From assembly GCA_027314845.1 (NCBI GenBank), contig DAHVAA010000015.1:1-14734 (forward strand): a DNA stretch of 14,734 nucleotides, given 5' to 3'. Shown piece by piece: positions 1 through 5,174 of the stretch (positions are counted from its first letter, which is position 1; every line of letters starts with the position of its first letter). Under the pieces are notes generated by a model that worked only from the letters and a program-made list of their open reading frames with translations, was not told the DNA's origin and did not search any database. Made by a program: the position numbers and the translations under genes. Source of the DNA: Thermoplasmata archaeon (GTDB taxonomy: Archaea > Thermoplasmatota > Thermoplasmata > UBA184).

Positions 1-735
1 CTCTTCGCCACTTTCCGCGCGGGTCGGGCGTTCGCCCGGGAGTTCCCGCACGCGGTCCAGGTCGGGCCGCTGTGGCCGGATCTCCGGTCCCGCCGGCCGC
101 CCGGCGGCCCGCGACGCCGGCGGGAGTGGGTCTGGTACGCCAGCCCGGCGAGCGCGGAGCGGATCGCCGGGGCGGTCCGGGACGCGCTTCGCGCGGTCCC
201 GGGTCCGCCGATCGCCGTTCACGTTCGCACGCCGCGGCCCTGGCGATCGTTCGTTCCGACCGCGGGGTGGACGGTGACCGAAGCGCCCGAACCGGGGGCT
301 CGCTGGCGACGGCGGTTCGCTCTCGCCGAGCTGCGCATCGTGACCGGAAGCCGTTCGCTCCTCGAGGCGCTCGAGGTCGGTGGACCGTTCCTGTACTTCA
401 ACGGGGTGCTGGGAAACGGCTCTCGGACCCGGCGCCATCGACCCGAGAAGCTCGTGCGGCTGCTCGAGCTTGCTCGTCGCGCGGGGCTCCCCGATGACGT
501 CCGACGGGACCTCGCCGACTTCGGCCGGGGACGACGGGTCGGGGAGGTCGTCCGTCGGGCCGCCTCGCACGAGGGGGGCTGGCGTGGTTTCTCCCTCGGC
601 CGTCGTACGTTCGGCTTCGACCCGCCGTACGACGACGCCGGCGCCCTCCTCGTCCGGGTCGCTCGGAGGCTCGCGCCGCCCGGTGCGCGCGCCGATGACG
701 TGGTCGCGCGGGTGCGCGCCCGGTCCAACCTTTAA
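1..735 (+). CDS. C-terminal part of a possible glycosyltransferase-like protein (5' end outside window)
   Basis: Frame 1 is open from the first base to the TAA at 733-735, giving 244 residues, so the true start lies upstream. The internal GTG at 274 is not needed as a start, because coding-like sequence continues before it. After an Arg/Pro-rich stretch the protein reads as alternating helix and strand. The segment ALAELRIVTGSRSLLEALEVG followed by GPFLYFNGVLG (about residues 107-138) resembles the loop of GT-B fold enzymes (MurG or UDP-GlcNAc 2-epimerase type), where a Ser/Thr-Gly-rich turn and a following helix bind the sugar nucleotide. That similarity is weak and I cannot name a substrate. 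No signal peptide or membrane segment is visible in this part. The stop sits inside the TATA-like box of the next gene, so the two genes are tightly packed. It could equally be an uncharacterised Rossmann-like archaeal protein. Confidence 0.55.
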   Translation, partial: LFATFRAGRAFAREFPHAVQVGPLWPDLRSRRPPGGPRRRREWVWYASPASAERIAGAVRDALRAVPGPPIAVHVRTPRPWRSFVPTAGWTVTEAPEPGARWRRRFALAELRIVTGSRSLLEALEVGGPFLYFNGVLGNGSRTRRHRPEKLVRLLELARRAGLPDDVRRDLADFGRGRRVGEVVRRAASHEGGWRGFSLGRRTFGFDPPYDDAGALLVRVARRLAPPGARADDVVARVRARSNL

Positions 736-736
736 T
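731..736 (+). promoter_or_regulatory. TATA-like box for the M29-like gene
   Basis: TTTAAT is an isolated A/T patch in G+C-rich DNA, 24-29 bases before the ATG at 760. That spacing is expected for an archaeal TATA box and a leaderless or very short-leader mRNA. It overlaps the stop codon of the upstream gene. Confidence 0.5.
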
Positions 737-759
737 CGGGGTCCCCTCTCCCGACGGCG

Positions 760-1869
760 ATGCCGGCGGAGGAGGCGAGCCCGCCCGCGGTCGCCCGAGC
801 GATCGTCGGGAGCGCGCTCGCGCTCCGCCGCGGCGAGCACGTCGCCGTCGTGACGTGGAACCACACCCTCCCGTGGGCCGCGGCGGTCGTGGCGGAATCC
901 CGGCGTGTGGGGGCGCGCCCCTTCCTTCTGCTCGAGGACGAGGCGGCGTTCTGGAAGAGCCTCGACCTCGCCCCCAGGGCACGGAGCTGGGCGGGCCTCA
1001 CACCTCCCGTACGGGCGGCGATCGAGCGGGCCGACGCGATCGTCTACTTCCCGGGGCCGGCGGACCGTCCGCGCCTCCACGCCCTTCCGCCGAGCCACCT
1101 CGTCCCGTTCCTCGGTTCGGACGACGAGTGGCTGCGCAGGGCCCGGTCGGCGGGCGTGCGGGGGGTCCGGTGCCTGCTCGGGTACGCCTCGGACGCCCAG
1201 GCGGAGCATTGGGCGGTTCCGGGGGCGACGTGGCGCAGCCAACTGATCCGTGGGATCAGCGAAGTCGACTACGGCGCGCTCCGCGCGAGCGCCGCGCGCG
1301 CTTCCCGGCTCCTTTCTCGCGGTCGCGAGCTCTCGGTCATGGCCGCGAACGGCACCGAGCTGCATCTACGCCTGCGAGGCCGCAAGCCCTGGGTCGACGA
1401 CGGTCGGGTCGATGCGGAGGACCTGCGGTCCGGCCGTCATCTCACGACCGCTCCCGCGGGGTCGGTCGTGGTCGCGGTCGACGAGCGGAGCGCTAAGGGA
1501 ACGGTCGTCGCTAACCGACCGAGCTTCCTCACCGAAGGCCGCGTCGAGGGCGGGCAGTGGGAGGTCGAGGGAGGTCGGCTCCGCAACTACTGGTACACGG
1601 ACGGTGGCGAGGCGTTCGAGGGGGAGTTCGTCGCGGCGCCGCGGGGTCGCGAGACGTTGAGCCTCTTTGCCCTCGGTCTCAACCCGGCCCTCGCACCGGG
1701 CGTTCCCCAGGCGGAGGACCAGGAGGAAGGGACGGTCACGATCGCGATCGGCGGGAACACGCTCTACGGGGGAAGGAACCGGTGCCGGTACCTTTCCTGG
1801 CTGACGGTCGGGGAGGCGACGGTCGCGGTCGATGGCCAACCGCTCGCGGACCGGGGCAAGGTCCTATAG
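760..1869 (+). CDS. M29-family (aminopeptidase T-like) protein, metal ligands apparently lost
   Basis: This 369-residue protein resembles the COG2309/M29 leucyl aminopeptidase family in overall length and segment order. An N-terminal alpha/beta part carries LRRGEHVAVVTW (about 22-33). A C-terminal beta-rich part carries PAGSVVVAVDE (232-242), ALGLNPALAPG (304-314), GTVTIAIGGN (324-333) and GGRNRCRYLSW (337-347). Family members normally have a Glu after the PTE/PEG turn, a Glu before GIGxNP, a His in GTVHIAIG and His-x-Asp after the GGxN motif, which together bind two metals. Here those places read Ser, Phe, Thr and Leu-x-Trp, so peptidase activity is doubtful. The ATG lies 24 bases after a TATA-like box. 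The next gene starts 38 bases before this stop, so the two are probably co-transcribed. Assignment to the fold is fairly sure; the function is unknown. Confidence 0.72.
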   Translation: MPAEEASPPAVARAIVGSALALRRGEHVAVVTWNHTLPWAAAVVAESRRVGARPFLLLEDEAAFWKSLDLAPRARSWAGLTPPVRAAIERADAIVYFPGPADRPRLHALPPSHLVPFLGSDDEWLRRARSAGVRGVRCLLGYASDAQAEHWAVPGATWRSQLIRGISEVDYGALRASAARASRLLSRGRELSVMAANGTELHLRLRGRKPWVDDGRVDAEDLRSGRHLTTAPAGSVVVAVDERSAKGTVVANRPSFLTEGRVEGGQWEVEGGRLRNYWYTDGGEAFEGEFVAAPRGRETLSLFALGLNPALAPGVPQAEDQEEGTVTIAIGGNTLYGGRNRCRYLSWLTVGEATVAVDGQPLADRGKVL

Positions 1870-2545
1870 ACGGCCGAGCGGGGCCCGGCTCGGTCGGGCA
1901 TTCTTCGACCGTCCGACCGCGCGGGTCGCGCGTGAGCTCATGGGCCAGCTCTTCGTCGTCCGGGCCCCCGAGGGCGAGCGGGCGGTGCGCCTGGTGGAGA
2001 CGGAGGCCTACGTACGGAACGACCCGGCGAACCACGCCTACCACGGCCCGACCCGCCGCAATCGTTCGATGTTCGCTCCGCCGGGGACCCTCTACGTCTA
2101 TCGCATCCACCAGGTCGTCTGCGCGAACCTCGTCACGCGACCGGGAGAAGCGGTCCTTCTCCGGGCCGGAGAGCCCCGCGGAGGGGTCGAGGGTTCGCCG
2201 ACCGGGCCGGGCCGCCTCTGCCGAGTGCTCGGGATCCGGATCGACGACGACGGGGCGGACGCCGTGCGCGGAGCGCGCTTCCGATTGGTTCGCTTTCGGG
2301 AGCGCCGGGGCCCGGTCGCGGTCGGACCGAGGGTCGGCCTACGCCGGGCGGCCTCGCGTCGGCTGCGCTATGCGTTCGTCGCGAACCGGTGGGTGTCCCG
2401 ACCGCGGCCGAGCGGCCGCGTCGGTCCGCTCACTTCAGCTTCGCCCAGTGGTAGCCGCGGCGGCGCGGAGAGTCGCCGAACCCGCACGAGGCGCAGACGC
2501 CCTTCTGGCGGTGGTAGGAGTGGCGTCCGCAGCGCCGGCAGATGA
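1832..2545 (+). CDS. 3-methyladenine DNA glycosylase, AAG/MPG family
   Basis: The enzyme excises alkylated and deaminated purines at the start of base excision repair. Motifs in family order are LVETEAY (54-60, with Glu58 matching the catalytic Glu of human AAG and Tyr60 the stacking Tyr), NDPANHAYHGPTRRNRSMF (63-81), PGTLYVYRIH (84-93), VLLRAGEPRGG (108-118) and GPGRLCRVLGI (125-135). Homology ends near VANRWVSRPRP (183-193), where family members usually stop. The frame then continues to residue 237, and its last ~38 codons lie antisense to the L37e gene, so that tail is unlikely to be functional sequence. ATG 1832 is the only start codon upstream of the conserved core in this frame. It overlaps the previous gene by 38 bases in another frame, which suggests co-transcription. 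Family assignment is firm; the C-terminal end is odd. Confidence 0.88.
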   Translation: MANRSRTGARSYRRPSGARLGRAFFDRPTARVARELMGQLFVVRAPEGERAVRLVETEAYVRNDPANHAYHGPTRRNRSMFAPPGTLYVYRIHQVVCANLVTRPGEAVLLRAGEPRGGVEGSPTGPGRLCRVLGIRIDDDGADAVRGARFRLVRFRERRGPVAVGPRVGLRRAASRRLRYAFVANRWVSRPRPSGRVGPLTSASPSGSRGGAESRRTRTRRRRPSGGGRSGVRSAGR

Positions 2546-2591
2546 TGTGGACGATCTTCCCGCCACGGCGGGCCGGTGTTCCCTTTCCCAT
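2430..2591 (-). CDS. rpl37e: 50S ribosomal protein L37e (eL37)
   Basis: A 53-residue zinc-ribbon ribosomal protein found in archaea and eukaryotes. It begins MGKGTPARRGGK, like other archaeal L37e proteins. It carries C18-x2-C21 followed by C33-x2-C36, in the contexts IICRRCGRHSYH and VCASCGFGD, which form the zinc site that binds 23S rRNA. The tail RRRGYHWAKLK is basic and aromatic. A full AGGAGG (2599-2604) sits 7 bases before the ATG, and the gene follows the LSm gene after an 11-base gap, a gene order well known in archaea. The last ~116 bases are opposed by the 3' end of the convergent DNA glycosylase frame. Confidence 0.95.
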   Translation of the reverse strand: MGKGTPARRGGKIVHIICRRCGRHSYHRQKGVCASCGFGDSPRRRGYHWAKLK

Positions 2592-2598
2592 CGGTATG

Positions 2599-2604
2599 CC
2601 TCCT
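2599..2604 (-). promoter_or_regulatory. Shine-Dalgarno site of L37e
   Basis: The minus strand reads AGGAGG, seven bases before the L37e ATG and overlapping the LSm stop codon (2603-2605). This perfect anti-SD match fixes the L37e start and points to translation within a polycistronic mRNA. Confidence 0.8.
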
Positions 2605-2815
2605 ACGGAGAGATGTAGACGATCGAATCGCCGCGGACGAGCGTGAGGCCCGAGCGCGGAGTGACCTGCCCTGCGAGGACCTCCTCGGCCGCCGACAGGA
2701 CGAGGTTAAGGTGCTGGTCGTAGGCGTCGAGGACCCCTCGGTACGAGCGCCCGCCCTTCATCTCCACGAGCACGCGCTTGTGGAGGCTCTGCTGGAGGAC
2801 GTCGAGCGGCTTCAT
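2603..2815 (-). CDS. Sm-like archaeal protein (LSm/SmAP)
   Basis: A 70-residue protein with both Sm motifs. Sm1 covers about residues 13-44 (KRVLVEMKGGRSYRGVLDAY, then DQHLNLVL). Sm2 is LVRGDSIVYIS (59-69), where RGD contributes to the RNA-binding pocket. Archaeal SmAPs form heptameric rings that bind U-rich RNA, and the size matches the family. The ATG overlaps the TGA of the upstream kinase gene (ATGA), and L37e follows 11 bases later, so the three genes are probably one transcription unit. An extra TATA-like box within the kinase 3' end may give the LSm-L37e pair its own promoter. Annotation is secure; only the transcript structure is inferred. Confidence 0.95.
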   Translation of the reverse strand: MKPLDVLQQSLHKRVLVEMKGGRSYRGVLDAYDQHLNLVLSAAEEVLAGQVTPRSGLTLVRGDSIVYISP

Positions 2816-3582
2816 CGATGGGGAGCCCGGCCAGACCGGGCGACCTTCTTAAGACTGGCGGCCGACCCCGCTCGCCGGCGTCCCGAGCGGCTCTGGCGGA
2901 GCAGCGCGGCGAGGGCGGCGAGGGCGGGACCGGCGGGAGGGGGCCGACGTCGTGCGGGGAGGGAACGGAGCACGGCCGTGCGCACCCGGCGAACGACGGT
3001 CGCGAGGGACCCCGTCGCCCGGAGCCGGACGACCCGACCGGGGTCGACGGTCGAAAGGAGTTCGAGGAAATACCGTCGCTCGAACCGGCCGACCCGTTCG
3101 TGCCGGGCGATGAGCTCCGCAGGATGACCGGTCGGGTCACGGGCGACCCGCTTCGCCCGCAGTCGAGCGGGAACGTCGAGGTAGAGCGTGAGGTCAGGAA
3201 GCCTCGGGGGCTCGGACCGGCCGGGTCGTTCCGCGGCCGCGCGCAGTCGGAGGAAGGTCTCCGCGGAGGCCTCCTTTAGCGCGACCAGGCCCGCGGTGTA
3301 GGTCAGCGGACCGAGGAATCCCGTGTCGGCCACGACCGTCCGGCCCGCTCGGACTAGCTCGGTGGCGACCCGGTAGCGGCGTCGCTCCTCGGAGAGCAGG
3401 CGTCGCTCCGTCGCGAGGAGCTGTCGGTCGGTGCGGTAGCGGAGCGAAGGGCGGGGGGAAAGCCGATCGAACGCCTCCGCGACAGCGACCCCCTCCAACG
3501 CCCGGGCCACCGCGCGGGCGACGGTCGTCTTTCCGGCGCCCGAGGGACCCTCGAGGGCGACCAGCCGACCTCGTGCCGTCAC
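2812..3582 (-). CDS. P-loop nucleoside/nucleotide kinase, thymidylate kinase-like
   Basis: A 256-residue protein with a Walker A loop GPSGAGKTT (12-20), directly after a hydrophobic strand (RLVALE). The sequence RTVVADTGFLGPLTYTAG (81-98) fits the strand and Asp/Arg segment of dTMP kinase and deoxynucleoside kinase folds. LTLYLDVPARLRAKR (131-145) followed by an Arg-rich stretch looks like the core strand plus LID region. The exact substrate (dTMP, deoxynucleoside or other) cannot be read from sequence. The GTG at 3582 is chosen because it leaves the usual short N-terminus before Walker A. Longer upstream readings would run into folP on the other strand. The last ~46 residues are Ala/Arg-rich, look non-conserved, and contain the possible LSm promoter. 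The TGA overlaps the LSm ATG, so expression is probably coupled. Confidence 0.75.
   Translation of the reverse strand: MTARGRLVALEGPSGAGKTTVARAVARALEGVAVAEAFDRLSPRPSLRYRTDRQLLATERRLLSEERRRYRVATELVRAGRTVVADTGFLGPLTYTAGLVALKEASAETFLRLRAAAERPGRSEPPRLPDLTLYLDVPARLRAKRVARDPTGHPAELIARHERVGRFERRYFLELLSTVDPGRVVRLRATGSLATVVRRVRTAVLRSLPARRRPPPAGPALAALAALLRQSRSGRRRAGSAASLKKVARSGRAPHR
2846..2854 (-). promoter_or_regulatory. Possible internal TATA-like box before LSm
   Basis: On the minus strand the sequence is TCTTAAGAA, centred about 35 bases before the LSm ATG and inside the kinase coding region. It is the only A/T patch in the neighbourhood and could drive LSm-L37e independently of the kinase. Confidence 0.4.
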
Positions 3583-3604
3583 GCCCCGAGCCCCGGCTCG
3601 GGGC
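3583..3604. repeat. 22-bp perfect inverted repeat abutting the kinase start
   Basis: GCCCCGAGCC and GGCTCGGGGC are exact reverse complements separated by CC. The repeat ends at the base next to the kinase GTG (3582). In DNA it could be a dimeric operator. In the kinase mRNA it would fold into a G+C-rich hairpin directly before the start codon and could limit initiation. Confidence 0.6.
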
Positions 3605-3617
3605 AGCGGTCGGGGGC

Positions 3618-3624
3618 CCAAAAG
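3618..3624. promoter_or_regulatory. Possible shared TATA-like element, divergent kinase/folP promoter
   Basis: CCAAAAG is the main A/T patch of the 72-bp divergent region 3583-3654. It is centred about 34 bases before the folP ATG and about 38 bases before the kinase GTG, so it may serve one or both directions. The match to a TATA consensus is modest. Confidence 0.35.
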
Positions 3625-3654
3625 CGATGCCGCCCCGCGGGCGCCGTCTTTTTG

Positions 3655-4965
3655 ATGGCCCGTCGGCATCGACGGTACGTGGGAGACTCCGGGGGGGCCG
3701 TCCACCGCTACAACGCGCGGGTCCTCGAGGGGGAGACGCTGGCCGAGATCGCTCGGGAGATCGAGCGGACGGACAGCGACCCCGAAGGGGTGGGGATCAT
3801 GACCCGCAAGGGCCGGATCTACACCGTTCGGCTCGACCGCATCCCGCTCAAGGCCGCCCCGCTCCTGAAGCAGGAGCTCCTCTCCGTCGGGGGGGACGCG
3901 GCCCACGCCCGCGGCGTGGCCGACCACTCGGTCGAGGCGACCCCGACCGTCCTGCTCGCGACGTGGGGCCAGTACCAGCGCCTCCTCCCGAAGCTCCGCC
4001 GGCAGCCGTTCCGCCTGAAGGAGATCGCCGCGGAGATCGACCGGGCCCTCCGCGCGTACGTGGCGAGCGGGCCCCGGACGGTCCGCGGCGCGCATCGCTC
4101 GTTCGTGCTCGGCGACCGTCCCCGCGTGATGGGGATCGTGAACGTGACCCCGGATTCCTTCTCGGACGGGGGAAAGTTCCTCGACCCGAAGGCGGCGGTC
4201 CAGGAGGTCGAGCGTCAGGTCCTAGATGGCGCCACCCTGGTCGACCTCGGAGGCGAGTCCACGCGGCCGCACGCCCCGGCGATCTCGGCTGAGGCGGAGT
4301 GGGCACGCATCGGGCCGGTCCTCGCCGCGCTGCACGGACGGGTCGAGGTCCCCCTCTCCATCGACACGCGGCGTCCCGAGGTCGCGCGGAAGGCGATCGA
4401 CGCCGGGGCGGATGTGGTGAACGACGTCGAGGGGCTGCGCTCCGAGGAGATGCGTCGGATCGCTTCCGGCGGCGGCGCGGCGGTCGTCGTGATGCACATG
4501 CGGGGCACGCCCTCCACGATGCAGGACGACCTCGTCTACGGGGACCTGCGCGGCGAGGTCTACCACGCCCTCGCCGAGGCGACGGACCGCGCGGTGGCGG
4601 ACGGGATCGCGCCCGACCGGATCCTGGTCGACCCAGGGCTCGGCTTCGGGAAGTCGCCGGAGCAGAGCCTCGAGCTCCTGACCCATACCGGAGAGCTCCG
4701 GGCCCTCGGTTTTCCGGTGGTGGTAGGGGCGTCGCGGAAGTCGTTCCTCGCCTGGGCGCTCGGTGACAACGCGGGGCCGCTCGACCGGCTGGAGGCCGGG
4801 CTCGCCGGCGCGGTCCTCGCCGCCGAGCGCGGGGTCGCTCTCGTCCGGACGCACGATGTCGGACCGACCGTCCGGGCGCTCAAGCTGGTCGATTGGGCGC
4901 GCCGGCTCGCCGCCCGGCCCCCGACGACCCGGGAAGCGCTCGACGCCACCGGACCGGACTACTGA
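3655..4965 (+). CDS. folP: Dihydropteroate synthase with N-terminal extension domain
   Basis: The enzyme joins 6-hydroxymethyl-dihydropterin pyrophosphate and p-aminobenzoate to dihydropteroate in folate synthesis. The C-terminal TIM barrel (about 155-420) has the family motifs in order: MGIVNVTPDSFSDGG (159-173), VDLGGESTRPHA (196-207), PLSIDTRRPEVA (233-244), DVVNDVEG (253-260), VMHMRGTPSTMQ (279-290), DPGLGFGKSPEQ (326-337), GASRKSF (358-364) and RTHDV (398-402). These cover the pterin and phosphate binding loops, and the catalytic loop residues appear intact. The first ~150 residues are an extra domain (with LKQELLSVGGDAAHARG at 71-87) of a kind also seen on some other prokaryotic DHPS proteins. 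ATG 3655 is preferred over the TTG one codon upstream. The gene is divergent from the kinase, and its TGA overlaps the stop of the convergent zinc-ribbon gene by 7 bases. No other folate gene is nearby. Confidence 0.93.
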   Translation: MARRHRRYVGDSGGAVHRYNARVLEGETLAEIAREIERTDSDPEGVGIMTRKGRIYTVRLDRIPLKAAPLLKQELLSVGGDAAHARGVADHSVEATPTVLLATWGQYQRLLPKLRRQPFRLKEIAAEIDRALRAYVASGPRTVRGAHRSFVLGDRPRVMGIVNVTPDSFSDGGKFLDPKAAVQEVERQVLDGATLVDLGGESTRPHAPAISAEAEWARIGPVLAALHGRVEVPLSIDTRRPEVARKAIDAGADVVNDVEGLRSEEMRRIASGGGAAVVVMHMRGTPSTMQDDLVYGDLRGEVYHALAEATDRAVADGIAPDRILVDPGLGFGKSPEQSLELLTHTGELRALGFPVVVGASRKSFLAWALGDNAGPLDRLEAGLAGAVLAAERGVALVRTHDVGPTVRALKLVDWARRLAARPPTTREALDATGPDY

Positions 4966-5174
4966 TCGCCCCGGGGCGGCTCCCCACCGGCCGGGCTCTC
5001 GGACGGCGGCGCGTCCTCGCTCACCTCGGTCTCAAAGACGAGCGAACCCACGTAATCGCACTTCTGGCAGTGGTAGACCTGTCCGACGATCGAGCCCGCG
5101 ACCAGGGAGATCTGCGCGGAGCCGCATTGCGGGCAGAGCTTGACCGACCTACCCTTCCTCGGGCGGCGACGCAT
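4959..5174 (-). CDS. Small archaeal zinc-ribbon protein
   Basis: A 71-residue protein. It has a basic start ([12 protein letters not shown]), a zinc ribbon from [10 protein letters not shown] to [11 protein letters not shown] (two CxxC pairs about 18-20 residues apart), and an acidic/Pro-rich tail. Similar short proteins with CPxCGS...YxCxxCGYxG occur widely in archaea and have no assigned function. Transcription-factor-like zinc ribbons (TFS, RPB9) share the fold but carry extra catalytic residues that I do not see here. ATG 5174 is chosen because GGAGGAG (5179-5185) lies just upstream. This start overlaps the 3' end of gyrA by 26 bases in another frame, so it is the last gene of the S15-RecJ-GyrA unit. 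The stop overlaps that of folP. Confidence 0.8.
   Translation of the reverse strand: MRRRPRKGRSVKLCPQCGSAQISLVAGSIVGQVYHCQKCDYVGSLVFETEVSEDAPPSESPAGGEPPRGDQ

Noticed and set aside
72..982. Several overlapping open frames on both strands around the first two genes
   Set aside because: They are shadows with Arg/Ser/Pro-rich translations; the frame-1 partial gene and the M29-like gene explain this stretch.
3583..4095. N-terminal extension of the kinase frame up to 4095
   Set aside because: It is antisense to conserved folP sequence and its translation has no motif; the GTG at 3582 gives a normal kinase start.
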